A stretch of DNA of 64,000 nt from assembly GCA_002356455.1 (NCBI GenBank), contig AP017968.1, forward strand, positions 2,604,001-2,668,000, in the 5' to 3' direction. The stretch's first letter is position 1. Every line of letters starts with the position of its first letter. Position numbers and translations under genes: made by a program. Positions 1 to 9,231 of this stretch are shown here, in pieces. This DNA is from Fusobacterium varium (lineage in GTDB: Bacteria; Fusobacteriota; Fusobacteriia; Fusobacteriales; Fusobacteriaceae). A model generated the notes under the pieces. It did not search any database. It saw only the letters and a list, made by a program, of their open reading frames with translations, and was not told the DNA's origin.

Positions 1-1013
1 TCAAAACCATTTATTTTAGTATTTTTAACATCTATTATTCCAGGATTAACTGCAAGAATTCTTGTTTCAATTTGAGATATTCTTACTATAAGTTTTTCAG
101 ATAGTGCCCAAGATTTTCTAAGTTCCAGTAAGTATTCTTTCAATGTTTCATCTATAGCATCTTTTACATTACTTAAATCTATACCTTGCAGTGTAAGTAC
201 TGTTGCTATATAGATTGTTTCCCTTTCAGCACTATCTACTGTTACAATATGTCCTATTGGTGCTACTCCTTTTCCTGATGCATCTTGTGTAGGATCTATT
301 ATTTCCTGAACTGTACTAATCAAAGTTGATGTTGCATCATTATACTCACTATCCAAAATAGTCAACTTTACTGTTCCTCCTCCAGCCCATACAGGAGTTA
401 CTTTTACAGCTCCTACTCCTGATATAGATAAAGTTTTCTCCTCATAATCCTTTATATTTCCTCCATATGCCTGAGTATCAAAAGAATTTAGATATCTTTG
501 TCTTAATACTTCTGTATCTTCTTCATCTTCTCCAGGTATTAAAGTTTCGGTTAATTGTGCATAAGTTAATCCCTGTAAATAATCTATTGGTATTAATTGA
601 CCAAAATTAGAATTGGGAGCTATTCCAGTACTTTCACATCTTAACTGATATTCATAATATTTAGTATCTGTATTCATGCCTATGTAAGCTAGAACCTCAT
701 AATTGTATATATCTAAACTAAATCTATTACCAATAGGTACTTGAATATTAAATTTCCCTTTATATACTCCTGCACTTGCTGCTTTAGGAGTTATCCCTCT
801 TTCTCTACACCTTTCAATTAGGTATGTTCTACTTGCTGTACTTCCAAATGTTTCTTTGTAATAAGCTTCAAGTTCCTGATACATCATAGCTGATTCTAAA
901 GCATTAGGAGCCATACTATCCCAAACAACAGAGCCTTCTCTTTTATCTACATCAGAAGGTACATTTTTAAGTTTCTCATTCATTAAATATTCAAAAGTTT
1001 TAGTTTCAAACAC
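1..1013 (-). CDS. Phage baseplate J-like protein (XkdT family), C-terminus cut by window edge
   Basis: Structural protein of the contractile-tail baseplate wedge, of the gp47/XkdT baseplate J family. It starts at a GTG at 1013, eight bases after a GGGAGGTGAG ribosome site. The 337 visible codons are close to the usual family length of about 350, so only a few residues are missing. The N-terminus (VFETKTFEYLMNE) and the internal GITPKAASAG and GGTVKLTI segments are typical of the family. The start overlaps the end of the upstream XkdS-like gene by 8 bases, so the two are probably translationally coupled. The identity comes from family resemblance and gene order. Confidence 0.85.
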   Translation of the reverse strand, partial: MFETKTFEYLMNEKLKNVPSDVDKREGSVVWDSMAPNALESAMMYQELEAYYKETFGSTASRTYLIERCRERGITPKAASAGVYKGKFNIQVPIGNRFSLDIYNYEVLAYIGMNTDTKYYEYQLRCESTGIAPNSNFGQLIPIDYLQGLTYAQLTETLIPGEDEEDTEVLRQRYLNSFDTQAYGGNIKDYEEKTLSISGVGAVKVTPVWAGGGTVKLTILDSEYNDATSTLISTVQEIIDPTQDASGKGVAPIGHIVTVDSAERETIYIATVLTLQGIDLSNVKDAIDETLKEYLLELRKSWALSEKLIVRISQIETRILAVNPGIIDVKNTKINGF

Positions 1014-1437
1014 TGCTTAATCTCACCTCCCTTGATAAGTCCATTTCTCCATAAATTGTATCTGCTTTAAATTTAACAAATATCGTTTCAAACTCAGGGT
1101 TTTCAAACTCAAAATCATAAACCTCAGTTATTCTCTCATCTTGAAGTAATGCTTCTCTTATTCTTCTTTCTAATTCTACACAACAGTAAGGAATAGGCTT
1201 ACCAAATAAATCTTTTAACTCAATTCCATAGTTCCAACTATAAATAAGATATTGATATCTTTCAGTCAATAGAATCTTGTATATGGCCTGTTCCATAGCT
1301 TTTCTTTCATCAGTATAACCTTTTATCCTTAAATCCCTTTTATTGTCTTCTATATCCATCTTATAAGTTTTAGTAGGACTTTCTACAATGCTATATTCAT
1401 CAGATGTAAAACTGTCTCTTACCGGTATCATATCCAT
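1006..1437 (-). CDS. Phage baseplate protein, DUF2634 / XkdS-like
   Basis: 143-aa baseplate component of the XkdS (DUF2634, gp25/GpW-like) type, thought to link the baseplate wedge to the tail tube. The central segment with ERYQYLIYSWNYG and the acidic C-terminal half are typical of these proteins. It sits in the expected PBSX order, between XkdR-like and XkdT-like genes, and overlaps both neighbours by about 10 bases. This implies coupled translation in one late operon. Confidence 0.85.
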   Translation of the reverse strand: MDMIPVRDSFTSDEYSIVESPTKTYKMDIEDNKRDLRIKGYTDERKAMEQAIYKILLTERYQYLIYSWNYGIELKDLFGKPIPYCCVELERRIREALLQDERITEVYDFEFENPEFETIFVKFKADTIYGEMDLSREVRLSSV

Positions 1438-1868
1438 TCCCCCTCCACTATTGGATCATAAACTCTATCTAAAACTATATATCTTTGTCCTCCATTTTCT
1501 CTTAATAATAATACCTTTTCTCCTTTTTTAAGTGCTAGATGCATTATTATCTTTTTTCTTCCTCTATACTCATGTTCATGATCAATAGGAATTGTTGCCA
1601 TTCCTACACCTGGATGTGCGTGATTAGTATCCCATTCTTTATAAATACTATCTGTACTATGCTGTACAGTAATATCTACTTCATAATCTTTTACAAGATG
1701 AGTTAGTATAAGATCTCCATCCTCTTCCTTATGTGTTATCTTGTCATCCACTCTGATATGTATAGGATTTATCTGTATAACTGTTCCCGTTTGAACCGCT
1801 ACTGGTTTGTCGTTTTCAATTACATCTTTTGCTATCTGTTTAAATAGTCTTATCATATCACTATACAT
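1428..1868 (-). CDS. Phage tail protein, DUF2577 / XkdR-like
   Basis: 146-aa protein of the DUF2577 (XkdR) family of small baseplate and tail-associated proteins. The C-terminal half contains the family-like LALKKGEKVLLLRENGGQ followed by YIVLDRV. It is predicted to be a beta-rich (OB-like) particle protein. It overlaps the genes on both sides by 8-10 bases. The role is inferred from gene order in PBSX-type phages; the precise function is not visible in the sequence. Confidence 0.8.
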   Translation of the reverse strand: MYSDMIRLFKQIAKDVIENDKPVAVQTGTVIQINPIHIRVDDKITHKEEDGDLILTHLVKDYEVDITVQHSTDSIYKEWDTNHAHPGVGMATIPIDHEHEYRGRKKIIMHLALKKGEKVLLLRENGGQRYIVLDRVYDPIVEGEWI

Positions 1869-2847
1869 TTAAAACACCTCCTATTAAATCAAGTGTCATT
1901 AAATGCTCTTGATATTTGAATGTGTGTGTAACCCTATTGATAATCATTTTGTTATTAATATCAATATCTCCAGTATCTAATTTTACAAATAAGCTAAACC
2001 CAGCTCTGCACCTTACATCTCCCAAAACATTCTTTATTGATAATATTCTTGTCTTTTTATTGTATAGTTCTAAAAGTGCATCAGCCATAACTTTTGGATT
2101 TTCCTTTTTTCCACATTGTTCCACATGCTGAAGTATTCCCCACTCATTCTGATTTTTTGTCGATTTAGTTTCATACAATTCCCTTGTTCCTGCTTTCTCA
2201 TTTTCCCTATACACTACTATCCTGTTATATGTTCTTTTATCTATACTTGATGTATAAGAAAAATTTTCACTGTTATTCTCATCTATTAAAAGCTCTATAT
2301 ACAGGCTTTCAATATCTTTAAGCATAATTTTCCCAAAGTTATCATATAAAACATATAGCTTTTTAGTGTTCTGTAAAGTTATAGATAGAGCAGTATTTAT
2401 TATATCTAATAGTGTTTTATTTACTTCTTTTCTAATTGGAATTACATGCACTGTATTATCAAGCTCTCCTAATTGTAATCTGTAATCATCTGCCAGCATT
2501 TTTACCACTTCATCAGCTCTTTTATTTTTATACTCATGTATTCCCTTATTTTTTAAATACCTTAATTGATCATATGCTGTGATCTTTATTATATCGGTCT
2601 TATCCCTTTGGATAGTAAATATAAAACCTAAAAAAACAGGAGTTCCATCATAGTGAAACTCCACTTTATCCCCCTCTACTGGAAAAATATCTCCTTCATT
2701 TAAAATAGAAAATTCTAATTTTCCAGCAGTTCCGTATCTTTCTGTTGTCCAGGTAATACCTTCAAGTACTTTAGGTATAAAAGTGCTTCCAGTAGCACCT
2801 GGTGTATCTTGTTTAACTATATATACTTTTATATCTGCATTATTCAA
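1861..2847 (-). CDS. Phage tail hub protein, XkdQ/YqbQ-like
   Basis: 328-aa protein resembling XkdQ/YqbQ, the gpD/gp27-like baseplate hub that forms the central ring on which the tube is built. Near the start it has ITWTTERYGTAGKLEFSIL, then a DKVEFHYDG strand region typical of hub proteins. The length is normal for the family. It overlaps the LysM protein gene upstream by 8 bases and the DUF2577 gene downstream by 8. No peptidoglycan hydrolase motif is visible in this copy. Confidence 0.82.
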   Translation of the reverse strand: MNNADIKVYIVKQDTPGATGSTFIPKVLEGITWTTERYGTAGKLEFSILNEGDIFPVEGDKVEFHYDGTPVFLGFIFTIQRDKTDIIKITAYDQLRYLKNKGIHEYKNKRADEVVKMLADDYRLQLGELDNTVHVIPIRKEVNKTLLDIINTALSITLQNTKKLYVLYDNFGKIMLKDIESLYIELLIDENNSENFSYTSSIDKRTYNRIVVYRENEKAGTRELYETKSTKNQNEWGILQHVEQCGKKENPKVMADALLELYNKKTRILSIKNVLGDVRCRAGFSLFVKLDTGDIDINNKMIINRVTHTFKYQEHLMTLDLIGGVLNV

Positions 2848-3496
2848 GTCTTATCACCTGTCCTGCTACAATATCTATAAGATTTGGAAGCTTATTTAAT
2901 TCTAAAAGATTTTGAGCTTTGCTTCCATCTCCCAGCTGTTTTTTTGCTATTGTAAATAAAGTATCTCCTGAATTTACAGTATAAGTTTTTGGAAGTATTT
3001 TGGCACTCTCTCTAACTTTTGTTAATAAATACTGTGTTTTATTTTCTACCTTCCCTACTATAGACATAAGAATATTTGATTTATCCTTATATTCTTTTAA
3101 TTTTATAGATATTCCTATATCCTCTCCATATTTATCCGCATTATCTATGAGATTATAATCTTCCACTGATACTTTTATATTAGTATTATAGATTCCTGAT
3201 ATACTCTTCAAGTTTCTAAGTATAATAAATTGAACAGGCTTTTTAGTAGCTTTCATAGCTGCTAAAGCTTCTGTATAATGTTGTATAGGAAGAACTCCAC
3301 CAAGATATTTAGAGAAGGAATATTTTTGATGAGGTATCAATACTTCAAAACTTATCTCTTGAAGTCCTCTAGATTTTAAAAGATTTATTTCCCCCTCATT
3401 GATTAATGTTAAGGTTTTATTTTGATTATTAGCCTTAATATTTACACCCTCAGGAGCAACAGGAAATAATAAACTTCCTAAATAAAAAATATACAT
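2840..3496 (-). CDS. LysM-domain tail protein, XkdP-like
   Basis: 218-aa phage tail protein of the XkdP type. The C-terminal LysM domain (residues about 172-217) begins YTVNSGDTLFTIAKKQLGDG and ends VAGQVIRLE. LysM modules bind peptidoglycan, so the protein probably helps position the hub on the cell wall or acts at the tail tip. It lies 2 bases after the tape measure gene and overlaps the XkdQ-like gene by 8 bases, in the order seen in PBSX. Confidence 0.88.
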   Translation of the reverse strand: MYIFYLGSLLFPVAPEGVNIKANNQNKTLTLINEGEINLLKSRGLQEISFEVLIPHQKYSFSKYLGGVLPIQHYTEALAAMKATKKPVQFIILRNLKSISGIYNTNIKVSVEDYNLIDNADKYGEDIGISIKLKEYKDKSNILMSIVGKVENKTQYLLTKVRESAKILPKTYTVNSGDTLFTIAKKQLGDGSKAQNLLELNKLPNLIDIVAGQVIRLE

Positions 3497-3498
3497 AT

Positions 3499-5619
3499 TT
3501 ATACCCCCTCAGCCACTGTTGATGCTGCTTCTGCCAATCCATTATAAAACTTACTTACTACACCATCCACATCCATTTCACTGTTTATATTATTATTGAA
3601 TGTGTTATTGTTATTTATAGAAGCTGTTGTGTATCTATTAATAACCTCTTGTTCTGCAACATCTCTAAGATATTTCAATTCTTCTTTTGTCAGGTCCAAA
3701 GTACTGTTAGTTTTCCCTGTATTTCCTGCAATAGTTTTTAATAGGTCATTTGTCACTCCTAAATTTAAACTTCCCTTTATGTTATTAGCTATCTCTACTG
3801 TTTTGTCATGTGCATTTTTAAATGCTTCTTTTGGATCTGAAAGTTGAAAATATTCAGGATTCATTCTTGGAATTTTTATTTTATTTTCTTTTACATTTTC
3901 ATTCCTCCAAGTATTTAATTTATCTTGAAAATCATTCAATCCTGATGAAAGGTTAGTTCCTAAAACTTTATCAATTACTCCTGATACTGTTGTTAATATT
4001 TTTATTATATTTTCTCCTAAATCTAAAAACAAATTCTTCACTGCAGTTACTGGATCATTAAATAGATTAGCTAAAAACTCTGCAAATGTTGCAAAATTGT
4101 TGTATATAATTGAAATCGTAAACATTATATTATTGGCAAAAACTTTAAGTAAATTAAATGTTGAAGTTACAAAATAGGCTATAGCTCCTGCTATAACACC
4201 AAAAGTTGATAAACTCATTCCCTTGGTTTTATTAAGCCATTCTACAAGTTTATATATCGCATATACAACTCCCATAATTGCTAATGCTATCCAAACAACA
4301 GGGCATGCTAGAAAGGCTGCTGATAATCCTTTTACCCCAATTGTTAGAGCTGCTGTACTTCCTGTCATTATTCCTGTTGCCAATGTTGCCAAGGCTACTG
4401 CCCCATTATAGAGTACATACACAGCTGTTAATCCCAAGGTAGCTGCTGCATTTGCACCCTTTGCAATAGTATCTTTAATCGTTGCAGCAGTAGAAGCTAT
4501 TACAGCCCATTTTAATTGTACAAACCCTATTGTTGCTATTGTTAATATTGGAACTATATAACTACTGTATTTTCTAATCCAGTTTACCATCCCAGCCACA
4601 GCTGATATCAGCCCTCCTATTGCTAAAATACTAATATTTATTCCCAGTGATATAGTATTAACAAAATTTTTAAAAGATTCACTATTAAACATCTTTGACA
4701 GCTTTTCTGATACTGGTTCAAAGTTTTTTATAAAAGTATTTTTAATAGAGGTTCCTATCTGCCCTAAAGTTTTAGGCATACTTTCAAATTTTTTGTTAAT
4801 GTCATCTGCTGCTCCAAACATTGCTGCTTTTACTACACCTGCTGTAAGTTTTCCCTGATCTGCCATTTCCTTAATCTGAGCTTTAGTTTTTCCTAAATGT
4901 TTGGCCAGATAATCAATCATAGTTGGCATCCCCTGCTGTACTGATCTAAATTCTTGTCCTCTTAAAACTCCCATAGACATAGCTTGCTGTAATTGAAGCA
5001 TAGCTCCTTCTTTGGCTGCCCCTTCAGTTCCTGCTATAGTAAATTGTTTATTTGCCAATTCCATAAAACTTATTACTTCCTTGCTGCTTCCAAAGGTATC
5101 TTTTGCTGTTATTCCCATTGTTGCTGCTGCATTGGCAGTAGCAAAATAATCTGCCCTGGATCTTTGAGCTGATTCAAAAAGAGCTCTTTTGATATCTTCT
5201 GGATCCTCATTTGCTTTTGCCATTATATTTACTCTGGCATTCATTGTCGTTATCTCATCTGATAATCCTAAAAGTTTCTTCCCAAAGGTAATTCCTCCTA
5301 ATGTTAAAGCTAATCTTTTTGCTTTTGCTATAAGTCCTTCCAATGGACCTCCACCTTCACGAAACCTATTATTGAGCCTGCCAGCTTCATCTCCATTTTC
5401 TCTTATTTGATTTTCCAGTTCCTGCTGCCATCTTAATAAATCAGCAGAGGTTTGATTAAGTAAATTTTGAGATGCTTGGAGAGATGAGGTATCAATATTT
5501 ATATTTGCATTATTTACTGCTCTAAGTGTAGATATAACATTATTCACTGAATTTACTATGTTCATAAGTGGTTGTGTCATACCATTCATAAGATTAATAC
5601 TTGCATTTATTTGCGCCAT
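3499..5619 (-). CDS. Tail tape measure protein
   Basis: 706-aa tape measure protein that sets tail length and leaves the tail during DNA entry. The N-terminus is helical. A tape-measure domain follows (residues about 95-290), with runs such as RADYFATANAAATMGITAKD and FRSVQQGMPTMIDYLAKHLG. The middle (about 320-540) carries several hydrophobic, glycine-rich segments that could insert into membranes, as is common in these proteins. At about 1.5 angstrom per residue, the usual scaling, it would correspond to a tail near 100 nm. The gene begins just after the frameshifted chaperone, behind an AAGGAGG site. Confidence 0.92.
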   Translation of the reverse strand: MAQINASINLMNGMTQPLMNIVNSVNNVISTLRAVNNANINIDTSSLQASQNLLNQTSADLLRWQQELENQIRENGDEAGRLNNRFREGGGPLEGLIAKAKRLALTLGGITFGKKLLGLSDEITTMNARVNIMAKANEDPEDIKRALFESAQRSRADYFATANAAATMGITAKDTFGSSKEVISFMELANKQFTIAGTEGAAKEGAMLQLQQAMSMGVLRGQEFRSVQQGMPTMIDYLAKHLGKTKAQIKEMADQGKLTAGVVKAAMFGAADDINKKFESMPKTLGQIGTSIKNTFIKNFEPVSEKLSKMFNSESFKNFVNTISLGINISILAIGGLISAVAGMVNWIRKYSSYIVPILTIATIGFVQLKWAVIASTAATIKDTIAKGANAAATLGLTAVYVLYNGAVALATLATGIMTGSTAALTIGVKGLSAAFLACPVVWIALAIMGVVYAIYKLVEWLNKTKGMSLSTFGVIAGAIAYFVTSTFNLLKVFANNIMFTISIIYNNFATFAEFLANLFNDPVTAVKNLFLDLGENIIKILTTVSGVIDKVLGTNLSSGLNDFQDKLNTWRNENVKENKIKIPRMNPEYFQLSDPKEAFKNAHDKTVEIANNIKGSLNLGVTNDLLKTIAGNTGKTNSTLDLTKEELKYLRDVAEQEVINRYTTASINNNNTFNNNINSEMDVDGVVSKFYNGLAEAASTVAEGV

Positions 5620-5631
5620 CCTATCTCCTCC

Positions 5632-6227
5632 TTATCTCTTTTTTCTGTTTCTTTTTGATTTCTTTTCTTCTTTTTTCTCTTGTTCTACTTTCTCCAGTAT
5701 ACATGCATCTACAAATGCCCTTTCATTTTCTGGAAGACTTAAATATACACTTGGCAGCATTTTTAATTTATGAAGGCAATAGTAGGCAAGATTTGCCTCG
5801 CTATCACCTTCCTTTATTAGTTTTTTGCCTGTTTAACCTTTTCTTGGTATGTTTCAGTAAAACCATTTACTTCTTGAACTTTCATTAAAAGTCTCTGATA
5901 TTCTCCAGCTGTGAACATCACTTCTAAAAGATCTACTTCATTTTTTACCTCATAACTATCTTGAAGTTCCGCATTTCTCAAATCTGGTTCAGATATACAT
6001 GTAGTCATCAGTAAGGCCATGTATTTATTAGTATCAAAATCTATTGCCCCACTTTTTAAATCTTTAATTTGAGATTGAGCTCTTAACTGAGCATCCAATT
6101 TCCCTGATATTGCTCTTATTTTAAATTTAGCTGGTTTTCCCTCTTCATCTAAAAATCTATCTGATGGAGCATATTCTACCACTCCTATTGTTTTTGCATT
6201 TCCTTTTAAAAATGTTGTTAAACTCAT
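5632..6227 (-). CDS. Tail assembly chaperone, long product made by -1 frameshift (GT-like)
   Basis: The long form of the tail assembly chaperone shares its first 134 codons with the short form, then changes frame at the slippery site A AAA AAC (5826 to 5820) just before the short form's TAA. In the -1 frame the reading stays open for 62 codons (LIKEGDSEANLAYY onward) and ends in a lysine-rich tail at 5632, giving about 198 aa. The stop lies 11 bases before the tape measure start and overlaps its ribosome site. Tail chaperones of this kind, directly upstream of the tape measure gene, are the classic case of programmed frameshifting in tailed phages. No downstream pseudoknot was modelled. Confidence 0.85.
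5817..6227 (-). CDS. Tail assembly chaperone, short product (G-like, XkdN-like)
   Basis: 136-aa zero-frame product of the tail chaperone gene. It is thought to coat the tape measure protein during tail assembly and not to be part of the virion. The sequence has the expected pattern for XkdN/gp137-like chaperones: MSLTTFLKGNAKTIG at the start, then a helical body. It ends KQAKN at the slippery heptamer. It lies 12 bases downstream of the tail tube gene. Confidence 0.82.
   Translation of the reverse strand: MSLTTFLKGNAKTIGVVEYAPSDRFLDEEGKPAKFKIRAISGKLDAQLRAQSQIKDLKSGAIDFDTNKYMALLMTTCISEPDLRNAELQDSYEVKNEVDLLEVMFTAGEYQRLLMKVQEVNGFTETYQEKVKQAKN
5820..5826 (-). promoter_or_regulatory. Programmed -1 ribosomal frameshift site A AAA AAC
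   Basis: On the minus strand the zero-frame codons GCA AAA AAC TAA contain the canonical X XXY YYZ heptamer A AAA AAC, directly before the stop codon. Slipping one base back opens a 62-codon extension that ends just before the tape measure gene. The heptamer is among the most efficient known bacterial -1 sites, and the position matches other tail chaperone genes. Confidence 0.85.
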
Positions 6228-6239
6228 ATTTCTCTCCTC

Positions 6240-6716
6240 CTATGCTATAAATCCATCTAATGGTTTAAATGTTTCTTGTATTTCAAAATCTTCAAATGTA
6301 AAATCGAAGTCCTCATCCAAATAATCTGCATCTGCATCAAATTTGGCTAATATTCCTCCATCTAAATTACAATCCTTAAATATTACTGTCTGTCTTCCTA
6401 CTGCTGATGTAGGATCCTCATTTGTTACCATGATAGTGAAATAAGTATCTATCCCATCATTTTTATACTTTTCTAAAAGTTCTCTCATTACAGATTGATT
6501 GAAATGACATGTCATTGATCCTGTTCCAGTCCATCCATTTGCCTTGTTTCCTTTTCCAGGTCTTCCAAGTATAGGAACTTCTGTTTTATTTTTTTCAAAA
6601 GTTGCTTCAAAAGTTATTGCCTGCATAAAATTATATCTATTTCCATCTATTGTAATATAACATTCTGCTTCTGAACCACTTATAGCATCTTTTCCATGCA
6701 TCGTTACTCTTCTCAT
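6240..6716 (-). CDS. Phage tail tube protein, XkdM-like
   Basis: 158-aa tail tube protein of the XkdM (DUF2001) type. It polymerises into the inner tube inside the contractile sheath. Family features include GNRYNFMQAITFEATFEKNK near residues 28-47, then PILGRPGKGNKANGWTGTGS and the C-terminal DFDFTFEDFEIQE. It lies directly downstream of the sheath gene, as in all contractile-tail operons. Confidence 0.9.
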   Translation of the reverse strand: MRRVTMHGKDAISGSEAECYITIDGNRYNFMQAITFEATFEKNKTEVPILGRPGKGNKANGWTGTGSMTCHFNQSVMRELLEKYKNDGIDTYFTIMVTNEDPTSAVGRQTVIFKDCNLDGGILAKFDADADYLDEDFDFTFEDFEIQETFKPLDGFIA

Positions 6717-6733
6717 TTACTTTCTACCTCCCT

Positions 6734-8047
6734 TTATACAACAACTACTGCCATATATAATTTTTCCATTACTCCCACAGGTTTTATTCTGTCATTTACT
6801 AAAACTGATACCTTGTCAGCTCCTTCTAAGACTGTAACCTCTTTAGGATTAAAATCTTCTATGGCTTCTATTTTCTCAAGCTCTTGATGATGAGCTGTTA
6901 TATCTGTCCATAAAGCAACTCTTCCTGGATTATTATTTCTAGTCTTACCAAGATGTCTTTTATTAAACAAACTTGCTACATCCATTGCTACTTGATCCAA
7001 TATTCTTATAACTTGATTTCTGTAAAAGTCTTCATTTTTATAAATACTCCAATTAACAAAACTGTTAATATCAGATAGAACTGCTATAGCATTATCAACT
7101 TGATGAAACATGAAGTGTCCTGCTTTCATTCCTTGTTCTAATTGTGTTTGAGTGTAATCTGTTTTTATTTTAAATGAACCATCATAATTTTTATTAGTTA
7201 ATGACTCATTTATTGCACATCCTGCATTTGCCCCCACTAACCAATAAACTATTGAGGCTTCATTCTCTCCAGTGTCAGTACATGCATTAACTACATTGAT
7301 TACTCCCTCGTAGTCAGCTTCATAATCATACAACACACACTGATACTTAACTCCTACTTCATCTCTCATTCTTTTAGTATGCTCTGCATACAACTGTTTA
7401 GTTACTTTATCTGTAACAGCTGCTCCTATAGAGTTAAATCTATATTTTTCAGATTTTTCTAAGAAAGTTTGATGGGAAAGTCCTGTAGAATCTGTTCCAT
7501 TTGTTCCACCTGTTAACGGTATTCCTGCTGTAACTTCTAAAGTTGCTTCTTTCTTCCAAACAACATAATCATTATCTTTTAGTTCTGCTGTTGCAGCTAC
7601 AGTTTGTGTATCAACTAAAGAAATTCCAATATATGTAGATACATCAAATTTATCTTCTTCATCCACACTATCGGCAATTATAACTTTTATATCATTTCCT
7701 CTTACTCCTGCATATTTAGCTGTAGCAAAAGTATTTGAAGCTTTTACTCCTCCTGATCCATTTAATCTAAAACAGTATACTGTTTTAGCATTTTGAAATA
7801 TATCTCTGAGTGCCTTCATTTTGTCATGTGTGTATTCATAACCAAAATACTTCATACTATTTGTTTGAAAATCTGAGTTTTCAACAGTGAATATTTCATT
7901 CTCAATTCCCCAATCCAAATTAAATCCCATACACGCATATCCTCTATCAGCAATATTTACATAAGCTGCCGCTGCACTTACAAAGTTAATATAGGTACCT
8001 GGAAGTACCTTGTTTTGAGTTAACCATGTTCCTCCTCCAAATGCCAT
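6734..8047 (-). CDS. Phage tail sheath protein, XkdK-like
   Basis: 437-aa tail sheath subunit that forms the contractile outer layer of the tail. The N-terminus (MAFGGGTWLTQNKVLPGTY) and the C-terminal sheath domain, with DINSFVNWS and then RNQVIRILDQVAMDVASLFN, are characteristic of XkdK-type sheaths. The length is normal. It directly abuts a short lysine-rich gene upstream and is followed after 17 bases by the tube gene. The presence of this gene defines the prophage as a myovirus-morphology phage. Confidence 0.93.
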   Translation of the reverse strand: MAFGGGTWLTQNKVLPGTYINFVSAAAAYVNIADRGYACMGFNLDWGIENEIFTVENSDFQTNSMKYFGYEYTHDKMKALRDIFQNAKTVYCFRLNGSGGVKASNTFATAKYAGVRGNDIKVIIADSVDEEDKFDVSTYIGISLVDTQTVAATAELKDNDYVVWKKEATLEVTAGIPLTGGTNGTDSTGLSHQTFLEKSEKYRFNSIGAAVTDKVTKQLYAEHTKRMRDEVGVKYQCVLYDYEADYEGVINVVNACTDTGENEASIVYWLVGANAGCAINESLTNKNYDGSFKIKTDYTQTQLEQGMKAGHFMFHQVDNAIAVLSDINSFVNWSIYKNEDFYRNQVIRILDQVAMDVASLFNKRHLGKTRNNNPGRVALWTDITAHHQELEKIEAIEDFNPKEVTVLEGADKVSVLVNDRIKPVGVMEKLYMAVVVV

Positions 8048-8233
8048 TTATTTCACCCCTTTTTTTAAATAGTCATCTATTATTTTTTCTACTTCTTTAA
8101 ATGAATATTTCTTCTCATCTTCAAGCAGCACTTTTAATAGAATTTTTTTACTTTTATATTTCTCACTATTCACTAAAGAATTCTTAGTAAATTTTTTCTC
8201 TTCTACAATAGTTTCTTTTATTTCTTTTGCCAC
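8048..8233 (-). CDS. Small lysine-rich phage protein of unknown function
   Basis: 61-aa charged protein (about one quarter Lys) that starts at a GTG at 8233 behind GGAGGAAATATA. It sits with no gap before the sheath gene. Short genes at this place in Xkd-type operons are common and unassigned. No domain or membrane segment is seen. It may be an assembly factor, but this is only positional inference. Confidence 0.6.
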   Translation of the reverse strand: MAKEIKETIVEEKKFTKNSLVNSEKYKSKKILLKVLLEDEKKYSFKEVEKIIDDYLKKGVK

Positions 8234-8245
8234 TATATTTCCTCC

Positions 8246-8686
8246 TTACCCTTTTGTTTGATAATTCCCATTTAAAATTTCCATAAATGCTTCTTCTGGT
8301 ATTTCCAAATAAGCAAAGAAATTGTAATCAACAAATAAATTCAATACCCCATCAATTATTCTATAACTTCTGCTTGTCCCTCTAAGTTTATTTGTTTCCT
8401 CTTCTCCAATTTGCTCTATAAATTCTAAAACTCTCATCATTCTTTCAGCTATAAAATACATATCTTCATTTGATATTTTATCTTCTTCAGGAAAATACTG
8501 GACTACAAAGGATTGATTGAATTTATATCTTCTATTTAAAAATTGTTTTTCTGCTGCATTTATTCCTTGTATAAAAAAACAAGGCTCTTTAAAACCTTGT
8601 GGTATTTGCTCCATATATATTTGATATGTATCTTTAAACTCATCTGATAAAGCTTTTCCTATACCTGCTATAATTCCATTTATCAT
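8246..8686 (-). CDS. Probable tail terminator protein, XkdJ/YqbJ-like
   Basis: 146-aa protein with the size, position and pattern of phage tail terminators (XkdJ-like, DUF6838): GIIAGIGKALSDEF at the start and FFIQGINAAEKQFLNRRYKF in the middle. Terminators cap the tail tube and make the contact with the head. It overlaps the gp10-like gene by 4 bases (ATGA type), which suggests coupled translation. Confidence 0.7.
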   Translation of the reverse strand: MINGIIAGIGKALSDEFKDTYQIYMEQIPQGFKEPCFFIQGINAAEKQFLNRRYKFNQSFVVQYFPEEDKISNEDMYFIAERMMRVLEFIEQIGEEETNKLRGTSRSYRIIDGVLNLFVDYNFFAYLEIPEEAFMEILNGNYQTKG

Positions 8687-9231
8687 CTAAACCGCTCCCT
8701 AAACAATTCTGTCAGCTTTTTTTCTATAATTACATTTAGATTCTCTGATAGCTCTTTTTCTGAGATAGTAAGCATAAAGTGCCCTTGTACCCAACCTTTG
8801 TGATTTCTTGTTCTATGTCCAAACTCCACATAAGATGCATATTCTACTGAATTAAATATTTCCACTGAATAAGTTTCACCAGACTTAATAACAGGTCCTA
8901 TATCCCATCCTCTTCTCAAAGTACCACCAGTTTTACCTGATGTACTCTGCATAACTGTTTTTGTTCTTCCTGTATCAATTCTTCTCTTCTTGGGCTTTCC
9001 ATTCCTTGTTGTTTCGCCTTGAATTACTTCATATCTATAAATCTTTTTAGTGACTGGTATTTGTTTTCCATATATCCCAACAGGAGTTCTTTTAATTACT
9101 TTTCTCAGTAATCTTGCTGCTATCTCATTTGCAAGCTCCACTATAACCCATCTTGTTTCTTCTGCCAATTTTTCTAATTGCTTTGAAAAGTTTTCAAGTT
9201 CTTTAAAATTGATTTTAACTGCATTACCCAT
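8683..9231 (-). CDS. HK97 gp10-like head-tail joining protein (XkdI-like)
   Basis: 182-aa protein of the HK97-gp10 family, a head-tail joining or tail completion factor. The family signature is seen as IAARLLRKVIKRTPVGIYGK (residues about 32-51), then GGTLRRGWDIG and ASYVEFGHRTRNHKGWVQGH near residues 130-150. It overlaps the neighbouring genes by 1 base upstream and 4 downstream, so the connector genes are tightly packed. Confidence 0.85.
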   Translation of the reverse strand: MGNAVKINFKELENFSKQLEKLAEETRWVIVELANEIAARLLRKVIKRTPVGIYGKQIPVTKKIYRYEVIQGETTRNGKPKKRRIDTGRTKTVMQSTSGKTGGTLRRGWDIGPVIKSGETYSVEIFNSVEYASYVEFGHRTRNHKGWVQGHFMLTISEKELSENLNVIIEKKLTELFRERFR

